This document shows, in pieces, positions 52,789 to 63,160 of a stretch of DNA of 64,000 nt. The DNA lies in contig CAMWRV010000002.1 of NCBI GenBank assembly GCA_947176745.1, positions 1 through 64,000 of the forward strand, given 5' to 3'. The DNA comes from an uncultured Muribaculaceae bacterium (GTDB lineage Bacteria; Bacteroidota; Bacteroidia; Bacteroidales; Muribaculaceae). The translations under genes and the position numbers were made by a program. Every line of letters begins with the position of its first letter. Within the stretch, counting starts at the first letter, position 1. The notes under the pieces were generated by a model, which was not told the origin of the DNA, did no database searches, and saw nothing but the letters and a program-made list of their open reading frames with translations.

Positions 52789-54033
52789 ATGGCAAAGAAG
52801 ACAACCAAAAGATGCGTGATGTGCGGCCGTGAGGAGACAGCTGCCAATCCGGTGGTGTCGGTCTATGACCAGCTTACTATCTGTGAGGAGTGCATAGACT
52901 TCATCAACCAGATGCGCGACTCGGAGAGACTCGACCGCCGCAACGCCGGAAACAAGGACAAGGGGGGCAAAAGCATCCCGACTCCGAAGAAGATACATGA
53001 GTTTCTCGACCAGTATGTAATCGGTCAGGACGAGGCGAAGAAATATCTCTCGGTGGCTGTCTACAACCACTACAAGCGAATCAATCAGAATGCAGACGAT
53101 GATGATGTCGATATCGAAAAGTCGAACATCATCCTCGTAGGTCCGACCGGCACGGGGAAAACCTTGCTCGCCAAGTCGATAGCCCGTCTGCTTGATGTTC
53201 CGTTCACGATTGTTGACGCGACAGTGCTTACTGAAGCCGGATACGTGGGAGAAGATATCGAATCTCTGCTGACGCGGCTTCTTCAGGCATGCGACTACGA
53301 TGTGGAGCGCGCCGAGCGCGGCATCGTTTTCATTGATGAGATCGACAAGATCGCCCGCAAGAGCGACAATCCATCAATTACCCGCGATGTCAGCGGCGAG
53401 GGCGTGCAGCAGGGTCTGCTGAAGCTTCTCGAAGGAAGCACCGTGCTCGTTCCGCCCAACGGTGGCCGCAAGCATCCGGAGCAGAAGATGATCGCCGTCA
53501 ATACAAAAAACATCCTCTTCATCTGCGGCGGAGCGTTCGACGGCATAGAGCGAAAGATCGCATCGCGTCTCAACACGCATATGGTTGGATACGGACATGA
53601 CGAGAAGTCGCGCAAACGTCAGCGAGAGAACCTGATGCGCTATGTCCTCCCGCAGGATCTCAAGTCGTTCGGTCTGATTCCTGAGATTATCGGACGTCTC
53701 CCGATTCTGACAAGCCTTGATCCCCTTGACCGCGAGGCGCTGCGCCGCATTCTCACCGAACCGAAGAATGCCATAACCCGCCAGTACAAGAAAATGCTCG
53801 AACTCGACGGAGTGACGCTTGAGTTTGCCGACGAGGCTCTCGATCTGATCGTCGACAAGGCCATAGAATACAAGCTCGGCGCCCGAGGTCTGCGTTCTAT
53901 AGTCGAGACAGTTATGGTCGATGCCATGTACGAAGCGCCCTCTTCCGACAGCAAGAAGCTTGTGATCGATGCCGACTATGTCCGTTCGCAACTTGAAAAG
54001 GCTCATTTCGAGAAGACCCGTATTTCCGAGTGA
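52789..54033 (+). CDS. clpX: ATP-dependent Clp protease ATPase subunit ClpX
   Basis: 414-residue AAA+ unfoldase. N-terminal zinc-binding domain with CVMCG and CEEC (about 10-40), Walker A GPTGTGKT (about 121-128), Walker [12 protein letters not shown], pore-loop region around [14 protein letters not shown] and sensor-2 ARGLRSIVE. Acts with ClpP next to it. Followed by a hairpin terminator at 54111-54142. Confidence 0.96.
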   Translation: MAKKTTKRCVMCGREETAANPVVSVYDQLTICEECIDFINQMRDSERLDRRNAGNKDKGGKSIPTPKKIHEFLDQYVIGQDEAKKYLSVAVYNHYKRINQNADDDDVDIEKSNIILVGPTGTGKTLLAKSIARLLDVPFTIVDATVLTEAGYVGEDIESLLTRLLQACDYDVERAERGIVFIDEIDKIARKSDNPSITRDVSGEGVQQGLLKLLEGSTVLVPPNGGRKHPEQKMIAVNTKNILFICGGAFDGIERKIASRLNTHMVGYGHDEKSRKRQRENLMRYVLPQDLKSFGLIPEIIGRLPILTSLDPLDREALRRILTEPKNAITRQYKKMLELDGVTLEFADEALDLIVDKAIEYKLGARGLRSIVETVMVDAMYEAPSSDSKKLVIDADYVRSQLEKAHFEKTRISE

Positions 54034-54110
54034 TAGGGCGTCAGTGACATGCGGTCAGATTCCGCACCCATAGCCCGACATGGAATTGACCCTGCTGAAA
54101 CACGATATGC

Positions 54111-54142
54111 AGTCCGCCGCACATCAGAATGTGTGGCGGACT
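54111..54142 (+). terminator. clpPX terminator
   Basis: AGTCCGCCGCACAT (54111-54124) pairs with ATGTGTGGCGGACT (54129-54142) with one G-T pair, followed by TGTCTATAT. Confidence 0.75.
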
Positions 54143-54240
54143 TGTCTATATATACGCGGCATGCGGCATGTGTCGGGCGTACAAAATGAAAAATGATTAA
54201 AAAAGATGGTCATTTTCTTGCATTTTTCATAAAAATAATT

Positions 54241-54248
54241 TAATTTTG
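54241..54248 (+). promoter_or_regulatory. recQ promoter
   Basis: TAATTTTG, -7 box; leader about 42 nt. Confidence 0.65.
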
Positions 54249-54295
54249 TTAGTAAACGACACAATTGAATAATTATCTTCCCAAACCTCACTCCG

Positions 54296-56476
54296 ATGTC
54301 TGATACCGGTAAAATACTCGAAGCCCTCAAGACCCATTTCGGCTTTGATACATTCAAGGGAAACCAGCAGAAGATCATAGAAAGTCTTCTCAGCGGGCGC
54401 GATGTCTTCGTGCTTATGCCGACCGGTGGCGGCAAGTCGCTCTGTTACCAGCTTCCTGCCCTTATGTCGGAAGGCACGGCGATTGTCATCTCTCCGCTCA
54501 TCGCCCTTATGAAGAATCAGGTAGACGCCATAAGAAGTTTCGAGGCCGAGGAGCATGTGGCTCATTTTCTGAACTCATCGCTGTCAAGATCTGCGGCCAG
54601 GCAGGTGCGCAAGGATGTGCGCGAGGGGCGGACAAAGTTGCTTTATGTAGCTCCGGAGTCGCTCGCGAAGGGGGAGATGGTCGAATTTCTCAAATCGATA
54701 AAGATCTCGTTTTTCGCAGTCGACGAGGCTCACTGCATCTCCGAATGGGGACACGATTTCAGGCCTGAATACCGCAAGATCAGACCGCTTATCTCGATGA
54801 TCGGGGAGTTTCCGGTGATAGCGCTTACCGCTACAGCCACTCCCAAAGTGCAGCATGATATCCAGAAGAATCTCGGCATACTCGACGCATGCGTGTTCAG
54901 ATCGAGCTTTAACAGGAAGAACCTGTACTATGAGGTGCGTCCGAAGACAAAAGATGTCGACCGCGACATAATCAGATACATAAAGAGCAACCCCGGGCGT
55001 TCGGGCATCGTCTATTGTCTCAGCCGGCGCAAGGTCGAGGAACTTGCAGAAACTCTGCGCATAAACGGCATACAGGCGTTGCCTTACCATGCCGGCATGG
55101 ACGGCGCCACCCGCTCGGCCAATCAGGACGCTTTTCTCAACGAGGACGTCGATGTGATAGTCGCCACTATAGCATTCGGCATGGGAATAGACAAACCCGA
55201 CGTCAGGTACGTGCTTCATTACGACATACCCAAGAGTCTCGAAGGATACTATCAGGAGACCGGGCGCGCCGGGCGAGACGGCGGAGAAGGTCGCTGCATC
55301 GCTTTCTACACCCGCAAGGATCTGCAGAAACTTGAGAAACTGATACAGACAAAGTCGGTCACCGAGCAGGAGATCAGCCGACAGTTGCTCATGGAAGCCG
55401 CCGACTATGCGGAGTCATCCGTGTGCCGCCGCAAGATTCTGATGCACTATTTCGGAGAATCTTACGACGATGAGAACTGCTGTAACTGCGACAACTGTCT
55501 TAATCCGCGGAGGCGGATAGAAGCCACAGGTGAGGCGCAGACTGTCATAGAGATGGTAGATGCCGTCGGCGAGCGGTTCAGGTTGGAATATATTGTCAAT
55601 ATGCTGATAGGAAGGGCTACTGACGAGATCAGGGGCAACGGGCATGAGCAACTTGAACTGTTCGGAGCACTTAAGTCGATGGAGGAGAAGCTGGTGGGCA
55701 TGCTTGTGCGTCAGTCAGTCATAGCCGGATTTCTTGAGAAAGATCTCGACAATTACGGAATACTGAAGGTTACGCTCGGCGGATATGAGTTCCATGAGAA
55801 TCCGGTTCCCTTCTTTGTAGTGGAAGATGTGGACTATTCAGATACCGCTTCCACAGAGTCGCAGTCGTGTTATGCGGTCGGAGCACTCGATCAGGAACTC
55901 TATTCAATCCTCAAGGGGCTGCGCCGCGACGTGGCGCGAAGGGTGGGCGTGCCCCCGTATCTTGTCTTTCTTGAGGCTTCGCTTGAGGCCATGGCCACCA
56001 TGTATCCTGTAACGAGCGAGGAACTGCTGACTGTGCCGGGAGTCGGAGCCGGCAAAGCGTCACGATACGGAAAGGAATTCACCGATGTCATAGCCCGTTA
56101 CGTAGAGGAAAACGAGATCGAGCGTCCTGCCGACATGCGTGTGAAACTGATGCCCAGCAGAAGCAACCGCAAGATATCGATCATCCAGGCTATCGACCGC
56201 AAGATCGACCTTGATCAGCTTTGCGAGGGAATGGGCATGGAGTTCTCCGAATTTCTTGATGAGCTCGAGGCCATAGTCGAGGCCGGCACCAAGATAGATA
56301 TCGATTATTTTATCGACGAGGTGTTTGATGAGGAGCAGGTGCAGGATATGACAGAATATTTTATGGAAAGTGCCGACGGCGACGTCGAGACAGCCATACA
56401 GGAACTCGGTGCCGAATATGACGAGGACGATATACGCCTGCTTCGCGTCAAGTTTATATCAGATGTAGGCAACTGA
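54296..56476 (+). CDS. recQ: ATP-dependent DNA helicase RecQ
   Basis: 726 residues. Superfamily 2 3'-5' helicase: Walker A PTGGGKSLCYQLP (about 42-54), DEAH box (VDEAHCISEWGHDFRP, about 144), the helicase C motif QETGRAGRDG, the RQC zinc-binding cysteines (CCNCDNCLNPRR, about 402) and an HRDC domain (about 535-605). A C-terminal extension of about 100 acidic residues follows, as in Bacteroidetes RecQ. Acts in recombination and fork repair. Confidence 0.96.
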   Translation: MSDTGKILEALKTHFGFDTFKGNQQKIIESLLSGRDVFVLMPTGGGKSLCYQLPALMSEGTAIVISPLIALMKNQVDAIRSFEAEEHVAHFLNSSLSRSAARQVRKDVREGRTKLLYVAPESLAKGEMVEFLKSIKISFFAVDEAHCISEWGHDFRPEYRKIRPLISMIGEFPVIALTATATPKVQHDIQKNLGILDACVFRSSFNRKNLYYEVRPKTKDVDRDIIRYIKSNPGRSGIVYCLSRRKVEELAETLRINGIQALPYHAGMDGATRSANQDAFLNEDVDVIVATIAFGMGIDKPDVRYVLHYDIPKSLEGYYQETGRAGRDGGEGRCIAFYTRKDLQKLEKLIQTKSVTEQEISRQLLMEAADYAESSVCRRKILMHYFGESYDDENCCNCDNCLNPRRRIEATGEAQTVIEMVDAVGERFRLEYIVNMLIGRATDEIRGNGHEQLELFGALKSMEEKLVGMLVRQSVIAGFLEKDLDNYGILKVTLGGYEFHENPVPFFVVEDVDYSDTASTESQSCYAVGALDQELYSILKGLRRDVARRVGVPPYLVFLEASLEAMATMYPVTSEELLTVPGVGAGKASRYGKEFTDVIARYVEENEIERPADMRVKLMPSRSNRKISIIQAIDRKIDLDQLCEGMGMEFSEFLDELEAIVEAGTKIDIDYFIDEVFDEEQVQDMTEYFMESADGDVETAIQELGAEYDEDDIRLLRVKFISDVGN

Positions 56477-57178
56477 CTGCGGCGGTATGTGATGCAATCC
56501 TGTCGCCACTACAATTTTTTAGGGTAGTATTCGTTTACAGAATTGAGAAAGACCGGCAGCCGGTCACAGACAAAAAACTATATCCGTAAAACAGGAATGA
56601 AAAAAACAGTAGCAGCCGGACTCGGAGCATGCGCGGTGGCTTTGGGCTTTGCCGCAAAAGATCCGGTGATCATGACAGTCAACGGAGTTGATGTGCCAAG
56701 ATCCGAATTTGAATACCTTTACAACAAGAACAGTCAGCAGCAGATCAACCCTCAGACTCTCGAGGAATATGTCGAGATGTTCAAGCTTTACAAGATGAAA
56801 GTGGCAGATGCCAAGGCAGAGGGAATCGACACCACAGCCGCCTTTCTCAAGGAGACGGCCCAGTATCGTCATGATCTCGCCGCTCCATATCTGACTGACT
56901 CGGTTTATATCAACCAGCTTGTAAAAGAAGCCTACGACCGTTCGCTCGAAGAGGTGGAGGCTTACCACATAATGTTGTTCAAGACACGCGACGCGGCTGC
57001 GAACGCTGCTCTCCGACAGCGTGCCGACAGTCTGAGGGATGTGCTCCGCGGAGGAGGCGATTTCACCGATCTCGCAGTCAGATACTCGCAGGACCGAGGC
57101 AGCAAGGATCGCGGCGGACGCATGGGCTGGATCGTTGCCGGCACATATCCCGCTGCATTCGAACTTGAGGCTTACAGA

Positions 57179-57414
57179 CTGCCCGAGGGTGCGGTTTCGG
57201 ATGTTGTGGAATCCCCCGTGGGCTATCATATTCTCAAAGGCGGCAAGCATCGCAAAGCGCGTGGAAAAGTTCAGGTGTCGCATATCCTCAAGCTCACACA
57301 GGGCAAGGATGAAGCCGGCGTAGCACAGGCGAAGAAAGAGATCGACAGCCTCTACAATGTGGTGAAGGCCGCTCCCGAGACTTTCAATGCAGTGGCTACA
57401 GCCAATTCCGAAGA
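57179..57414 (+). repeat. 236-bp perfect tandem duplication, copy 1
   Basis: Identical by eye to 57415-57650. Bases 57176-57179 (AGAC) recur at 57412-57415 and 57648-57651, so the duplication is flanked by 4-bp microhomology. 236 is not divisible by 3, which causes the frameshift. Confidence 0.97.
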
Positions 57415-57650
57415 CTGCCCGAGGGTGCGGTTTCGGATGTTGTGGAATCCCCCGTGGGCTATCATATTCTCAAAGGCGGCAAGCATCGCAAAGCGCGTGG
57501 AAAAGTTCAGGTGTCGCATATCCTCAAGCTCACACAGGGCAAGGATGAAGCCGGCGTAGCACAGGCGAAGAAAGAGATCGACAGCCTCTACAATGTGGTG
57601 AAGGCCGCTCCCGAGACTTTCAATGCAGTGGCTACAGCCAATTCCGAAGA
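57415..57650 (+). repeat. 236-bp perfect tandem duplication, copy 2
   Basis: Second copy, read out of frame by ribosomes coming from the upstream start. It spans the end of rotamase domain 1 and the start of domain 2. Identity across the whole unit implies a very recent origin. Confidence 0.97.
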
Positions 57651-58792
57651 CCGCGGTTCGGCTCGCCAGGGCGGCATGCTCCCCTGGTTCGGCGCTGGTG
57701 AAATGGTGGCTGAGTTCGATTCAGTGGCATTCTCGCTCTCTGACGGAGAGATCAGCGAACCGGTGAAAACTGCATATGGTTATCATATTATCCGTCGCTA
57801 CGATTCGCAGGAAGTGCCGTCGCTTGAAAAGATGAAGCCGCAGGCCATAGCGAAGATCACCAATCCGCAGGATCCCAGATTCAAGCTTGTGCGCGACCGC
57901 CAGACCGCCGCATTCGCCAAGAATCACAAAGGATCTCTCAATTCGAAGACTGTGGGATTGCTTAAGGCAGACGTGGAGCGTCAGGGTCTCGATTCCCTTC
58001 TTTTTGCAAACTGGACCGCTGCTCCTTCGGCCGACATGCCCCTCGCTTCGGTAGACGGCAAGACAAAGAAAGTATCGGATTTCATGTCATCAATCAGCTA
58101 CCTGCGAGTACCGGCGTCGGCAACTGCAGTCGAGATGCTTGAAGACAATCTCGATGCCTACTACAACGGACTCCTTGTGGATGCCGAAGAGCTCTCTCTT
58201 GAACAGTCCGAGCCTGATTACCGCAACCTTCTCAAGGAATACATCGACGGAAGCCTTCTTTATGAGGTCAGCGTGCGCAAGGTCTGGGACAAGGCCGCCA
58301 AAGACACCGACGGTCTCAGAAGTTTCTTCGAGCGAAACAGAGACAATTACAAATGGACCGAGCCTCATGCAAAGGGATTCCTCGTCCAGGCGTCAAACGA
58401 CTCTGTGGCGGGTCTGATACGCGAACGCGCCGCACAGCTCGCTCCCGACACACTTGTGCAGACGCTCCGAAAGGAATTTAAAGGCAATATCGCAGTAGAC
58501 AAGGTGCTTGTATCGAAAGGAACCAATGCCATGGTAGACAATATCGTGTTCGGCGCTCCTCAGGTTCAGCCTTCGAATGCGAAATATCAGGTATATTTCA
58601 TGGTCAATCCCCGTGTGCTTATGGAGCCTGAAGAGGTAGAAGACGTGAAAGGTCTCGTGACAAGCGACTATCAGAACGAATTCCAGGCTGCCTGGGAAAA
58701 TGAGCTCCGGAGCAAATATCCGGTGATTGTCAACGAGAAAGTTCTCAAACAAGTCAAGAAATCCGGAAAGTAATCCGGCTCGGCATGATATG

Positions 58793-58824
58793 AGGCGACA
58801 CTTCAGGCAAGTGTCGCCTTTTTT
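58793..58824 (+). terminator. terminator after the frameshifted PPIase gene
   Basis: AGGCGACACTT (58793-58803) pairs with AAGTGTCGCCT (58809-58819), followed by a T-run. Confidence 0.92.
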
Positions 58825-58892
58825 CTATGCATGCGGTGCGTTAGAGCTACATTTTTTCATCTCCGGATAGCCTGAGTTAGAAGAAAAATGAC

Positions 58893-58900
58893 TATTTTTG
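58893..58900 (+). promoter_or_regulatory. promoter of the SurA cluster
   Basis: TATTTTTG, -7 box, 7 nt before the ATG at 58908. The transcript is leaderless or nearly so unless the ATG at 58917 is used. Confidence 0.6.
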
Positions 58901-58907
58901 TAGTTAG

Positions 58908-59837
58908 ATGTGTTCTATGCGCTACATAGCGGCTTTCGCTGCCGCATGCTTGTTGGTCCAGCTTCTGTCATGCAGGTCGCAATCGGCTGACGCACAGCAG
59001 TCGGACGATGTTCTCGTGTCTGTGGGAGACTCGACTCTTACGGTGTCGGAAGTGTTGCGCAGAATCCCGGCGGGGCTGAATCCCGCAGACAGTGCCAACA
59101 TGTTCGAAAGAATAGTGGGCGACTGGGTCCGCGATCTTGTGCTGATCGACGTCGCCGAGAAGAACATTCCCGATATGGACAGAATCGACCGGATGGTCGA
59201 GGCCTATAGAAACGGATTGATCGTCAGTCAATATCTTTCGACAGTGTCGGAGCGTGCGGCAGATGATGTCCCGGAATCAAGGATAAAGCGATATTACGAG
59301 ACGCATCGCGACGGTCTTGTGCTCGATCAGCCGCTTGTGAAGGGAGTATTTGTCAAGGTTGCCGCCAATGACGAGACTCTTGACAATCTTAGAAAGTGGA
59401 TGTCGCGTCTGACTGACGAGGATGTTGACAATATCGAGAAATATGGTCTGAGACAGGCTACGAGGTATGAATATTTCCGCGACGAATGGCACGAATGGAG
59501 TGTGATAGCGGAGCAGATTCCCTATCGCTTCTTTGATGCCGACGCGTTTGTCAGTTCTTCCGCTGATTTTGAGACAGAGGCCGACGGATCCGTCTATATC
59601 CTGCACATTTCGGATTATATTCCGAGTGGTAAGGAAATGCCTTATGAATTTGCAAGGCTTAAGATCCGCGAGATATTGAGAGCTACCGATGTGGCCTCTC
59701 ACCGCGACAGGCTAATGGAGGACATCTACCGTGAACGCATAAGGTCAGGAGCGCTCAGACCCGGACTATACGATCCTGTGGGAAGAAAGTTCAGCAATCC
59801 TGTTGATAATAGCAAGAATAATCAAAAACAGAAATAA
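58908..59837 (+). CDS. SurA/PpiC-related lipoprotein
   Basis: 309 residues with a lipobox (LVQLLSC). It resembles the N-terminal helical SurA_N region and linker (DVLVSVGDSTLTVSEVLRRI, about 33-52) but shows no clear rotamase domain, so chaperone rather than isomerase activity is likely. The ATG at 58917 (MRYIAAFAAACLL) gives a cleaner signal peptide than 58908. It lies 2 bp before the next PPIase gene and is part of the outer-membrane biogenesis cluster. Confidence 0.82.
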   Translation: MCSMRYIAAFAAACLLVQLLSCRSQSADAQQSDDVLVSVGDSTLTVSEVLRRIPAGLNPADSANMFERIVGDWVRDLVLIDVAEKNIPDMDRIDRMVEAYRNGLIVSQYLSTVSERAADDVPESRIKRYYETHRDGLVLDQPLVKGVFVKVAANDETLDNLRKWMSRLTDEDVDNIEKYGLRQATRYEYFRDEWHEWSVIAEQIPYRFFDADAFVSSSADFETEADGSVYILHISDYIPSGKEMPYEFARLKIREILRATDVASHRDRLMEDIYRERIRSGALRPGLYDPVGRKFSNPVDNSKNNQKQK

Positions 59838-59839
59838 AA

Positions 59840-61207
59840 GTGAAAATACGTAATCTGGTACTGCCGGTGACAATCATGGCCGCGATATGCGCCATCGCAG
59901 CCCCTATAAAGAAGAATGTGGTCGATGAGGTGGCATGGGTAGTCGGTGACGAGCCGATATTCCGTTCCGATATTGAGGAACAGTACATGCAGGCGCGACA
60001 GGAGGGTGCGACGATCGGAGGTGACCCGTATTGTGTCATTCCGGAGCGCATAGCGGTTGAAAAACTGTTTCTTCATCAGGCCAAACTCGACACCATCGTG
60101 GCTCCTGAGGCCCAGGTGGCATCCGGAGTAGACAAGCGACTCAATTTCTTCATTGCCAATCTCGGATCCAAAGAGAAGGTAGAGGAGTATTTCCGCAAAC
60201 CCCTTCCTGCGCTCAGGGAACAACTGATGGACATGATGCGCAACGGATATATCGTGGATCAGGTGCAGTCAAACCTGACAAAAGATGTCAAGGCAACACC
60301 AAATGACGTGCGCAAATATTTTGCAGCTCTTCCCGCCGACAGTGTGCCCTATGTGCCTATGCAGGTCGAGACACAGGTCATCATGATCAATCCGCGTATA
60401 CCCGAACAGGAGATCGAGGATGTAAAGGCGCGTCTGCGCGATTATGCAGACCGTGTGAACAGAGGTGAGATGCCTTTCTCGACACTCGCCATCGCATACA
60501 GCGAGGACGACGGCTCGGCGATGCAGGGTGGCGAACTCGGATTTCACGGCCGGGCCGACTGGGTGCCCGAATTCTCGCAGGTAGCGTTCAATCTCAGCGA
60601 TCCCAACCGTGTGTCGCGCATCGTCGAGACAGAATATGGCTATCATATCATCCAGCTTATCGAGAAGAGGGGAGAACAGGTCAATGTGCGTCATATCCTT
60701 CTGACTCCTAAAGTCAACAGTAAGGATCTCGCTGACGGAGTGGTGAAACTTGATTCGCTCAGAAAGGAGATCGTGGCCGGAAAGATTCCCTTCAACGAAG
60801 CGGCCCAGTGGGTGTCGCAGGATAAGGACACCAAGAACAACAACGGAGTCATGATGAACCAGAAAACCGGTTCGAGCCGGTTCGAGATGCAGGATCTTCC
60901 GCCTGAAATCGCGCGTCGTGTCGAGCTTATGCAGCCAGGCGACATATCTGAGGCCTTCATCATGAAAGACCAGCGCAAGAACCGCGATGTCATCGCTATC
61001 GTGCGCCTCACTGACCGTATCCCCGGGCACAAGGCGACACTGAGCGATGACTACAACATGATCAAGCAGATGTATGAGCAGAATGCAAAGCAGAAAATCA
61101 TCAAGGAGTGGGTGGAGAAAAAAATAGGTGACACCTACACCAGAATCTCCGAGGGATGGGACGCCTGCGAGTTCGAGTACAAGGGGTGGAACAGTCAGTC
61201 GCACTGA
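59840..61207 (+). CDS. surA: SurA-like periplasmic peptidyl-prolyl isomerase
   Basis: 455 residues, GTG start. Signal peptide (LVLPVTIMAAICAIAAP), a SurA_N domain (about 25-165; DEVAWVVGDEPIFRSDIEEQ) and two parvulin domains (about 170-280, TQVIMINPRI to TEYGYHIIQL; about 283-385, VNVRHILLTP onward). Holds outer-membrane proteins on their way to assembly. Two bases separate it from the upstream lipoprotein gene, and the OstA-like gene follows after 32 bp, so one operon. Confidence 0.92.
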   Translation: MKIRNLVLPVTIMAAICAIAAPIKKNVVDEVAWVVGDEPIFRSDIEEQYMQARQEGATIGGDPYCVIPERIAVEKLFLHQAKLDTIVAPEAQVASGVDKRLNFFIANLGSKEKVEEYFRKPLPALREQLMDMMRNGYIVDQVQSNLTKDVKATPNDVRKYFAALPADSVPYVPMQVETQVIMINPRIPEQEIEDVKARLRDYADRVNRGEMPFSTLAIAYSEDDGSAMQGGELGFHGRADWVPEFSQVAFNLSDPNRVSRIVETEYGYHIIQLIEKRGEQVNVRHILLTPKVNSKDLADGVVKLDSLRKEIVAGKIPFNEAAQWVSQDKDTKNNNGVMMNQKTGSSRFEMQDLPPEIARRVELMQPGDISEAFIMKDQRKNRDVIAIVRLTDRIPGHKATLSDDYNMIKQMYEQNAKQKIIKEWVEKKIGDTYTRISEGWDACEFEYKGWNSQSH

Positions 61208-61239
61208 TCACGCGTTTCAGACACATGATTTGATCCGGC

Positions 61240-63111
61240 ATGAAGAGCAAAGGATTAGGTAAACCTGTATATGTGATAGTAGTGCTGGCCGCCATTATGG
61301 TGGCCGGTTCGGTGTCTGTCATACAGAGTGCGATGGCACAGACGCGCAAGGCTGCCGCCGCCAAAAAGGAGGAGTCTTACACGCGTCCCCGTCCCACTCG
61401 TCCGATCACTCCTGCGATTCCTGATGCCGACAGGTATCAGGAAGACAAGGTGTTTCTGGAATACGCCGATTCTCTTTTCAGACCTCCCCACGGTTACGAG
61501 GAGTTTCAGGTGGTCAAAGGTTCCGTGAAATTCCGGCATGGCGGAATGTGGATGTTCTGTGACTCGGCCTATTATTATCCTCAGAAAAACTCGATGGATG
61601 CTTTCGGCCATGTAGAGATGCGCCAGGGAGACACCCTCTTTGTATATGCCGATAAACTCTATTATGACGGTATCTCGAAGCATGCAACTCTCACTGACGG
61701 ACCTTCCAGAAGCAATGTGGAGCTTAAAAACCGCAATGTGGTTCTGACTACCGACAGCCTCGACTACGACCTCAATTCGCAGATCGGATGGTATGCTGTC
61801 GGAGGTAGGCTTGAAGATGACGTGAACGTTCTTACTTCGGGATATGGCGAATATTCGCCATCATCGAAAATGGCCCGCTTCCGTGATGATGTCATACTGC
61901 TCAATACTAAAGACGGATACAGGCTTCTGACCGAAGAACTTGAATACAACACCGCCACTCACATAGCCAACATCAACAGTCCGACACGAATAGAGGGTGC
62001 CAACGACACGATAATCACCACGCAAGGATCTTACAACACGGTGACTGACCGCGCCGATCTGACTGCCCGCTCCACAATTCTGCACCGCGACTCTTCGATG
62101 AATGTCACGACGCTCGAAGGCGATTCGATCATATATGACAAAGCCACGCGGATAAGCCGTGCCTATATGTTCCGCGACGGGCGTAAGCACAGCCGGCCGA
62201 TGGTAATAACCGATACGGCCAGGAAAGTAATGCTCATCGGGGGTTATGGCGAGTACAATGATTCTACACAGCGTGCCATGTCGACCGATTATCCGCTGCT
62301 AATGGAATTCTCGCGACCTGACACGATCTTCCTGCGTGCCGATACGGTTCTTTCGTTTATCGAGACCGCAGTCCCCGATTCTCTCTCAGAAGCAAAGGAT
62401 TTTCATGTGGCGCGGGCCATCGGGAAGGCGAGGTTCTTCAACGCAGACATCCAGGGAGTGGCAGACACTCTGGTCATGCGCGAGCAGGACTCGATGCTCT
62501 ACATGCTGCGCAAACCGATAGTGTGGACAGGAGAGAGGCAGATTTACGGAAACCGTATCAATGTGCATTTCAATGATTCCGTTCCCGACTGGGCGGAACT
62601 GCCCGAATGGGGAATGGCCGCCGAGCATATAGCCGAGGATTTCTATGATCAGATGACCGGCGCACGTATGAAGGCATGGCTTGAAGACAGCCGCCTGAAG
62701 CGGCTTGAGGTCGACGGCAACGTGATCGCCATTATGTTGCCTCAGGAAAAAGACTCTTCATACAATAAACTGGTTCATGCGGAGAGTTCCTATCTTACAC
62801 TCGACATGGACAGCAACAAGGTGAAGCATCTGAAGATGTGGCCCGAAGTCTCAGGAACAGTCACTCCGCTCTTCGAGGTTCGCAATTCGATGCAGTATAT
62901 AGAGGGCTTCCGCTGGCTTGAGGCTCTAAGACCAAAGAGGGAGTGGTATGGCGACAGGGTCCGCTGGAATGACGAACTTGGTGATGTGTCGGAAGAACTT
63001 GAGAGATATTTCTCGGAGCCTCCGCTGTTCAAGGCTATCCCTAAAGTGGCACGCGACGCGGTCAGACCCCGGAACGAAGGGGAGGGTTCCGGCCCGGCCA
63101 TGAATATGTAA
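61240..63111 (+). CDS. OstA-like protein (LptA/LptD N-domain)
   Basis: 623 residues. A signal anchor (VYVIVVLAAIMVAGSVSV) is followed by a long stretch of beta-jellyroll repeats of the OstA/LptA type, with recurring segments such as YADKLYYDGISKHATLTDG, NVVLTTDSLDYDL and GSYNTVTDRADLTARSTI. These domains form the lipopolysaccharide bridge across the periplasm. It lacks the LptD barrel. The order SurA, OstA-like, MutL recurs in Bacteroidetes. Confidence 0.88.
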   Translation: MKSKGLGKPVYVIVVLAAIMVAGSVSVIQSAMAQTRKAAAAKKEESYTRPRPTRPITPAIPDADRYQEDKVFLEYADSLFRPPHGYEEFQVVKGSVKFRHGGMWMFCDSAYYYPQKNSMDAFGHVEMRQGDTLFVYADKLYYDGISKHATLTDGPSRSNVELKNRNVVLTTDSLDYDLNSQIGWYAVGGRLEDDVNVLTSGYGEYSPSSKMARFRDDVILLNTKDGYRLLTEELEYNTATHIANINSPTRIEGANDTIITTQGSYNTVTDRADLTARSTILHRDSSMNVTTLEGDSIIYDKATRISRAYMFRDGRKHSRPMVITDTARKVMLIGGYGEYNDSTQRAMSTDYPLLMEFSRPDTIFLRADTVLSFIETAVPDSLSEAKDFHVARAIGKARFFNADIQGVADTLVMREQDSMLYMLRKPIVWTGERQIYGNRINVHFNDSVPDWAELPEWGMAAEHIAEDFYDQMTGARMKAWLEDSRLKRLEVDGNVIAIMLPQEKDSSYNKLVHAESSYLTLDMDSNKVKHLKMWPEVSGTVTPLFEVRNSMQYIEGFRWLEALRPKREWYGDRVRWNDELGDVSEELERYFSEPPLFKAIPKVARDAVRPRNEGEGSGPAMNM

Positions 63112-63160
63112 GACCCCGGCGATAGTCCGGACTTGATTGACAAGCAGATTCAGAATAAGT

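Larger units (their letters stand above)
56597..58773 (+). pseudogene. PpiC/parvulin-type peptidyl-prolyl isomerase, frameshifted by a 236-bp tandem duplication
   Basis: Periplasmic parvulin-type protein that would help fold exported proteins. The first part (56597-57559, 320 codons) has a signal peptide (MKKTVAAGLGACAVALGFAA), an N-terminal helical domain and one rotamase domain (EVEAYHIMLF to [10 protein letters not shown]). An exact 236-bp repeat then throws translation out of frame and it ends after about 47 aberrant residues. The rest of the gene is open from 57442 to 58773, with a second rotamase domain ([10 protein letters not shown] to [10 protein letters not shown]) and a long C-terminal region. 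With one copy removed, 56597-58773 is a single 646-codon frame. It heads a cluster with two related genes, ostA-like and mutL. Confidence 0.9.
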
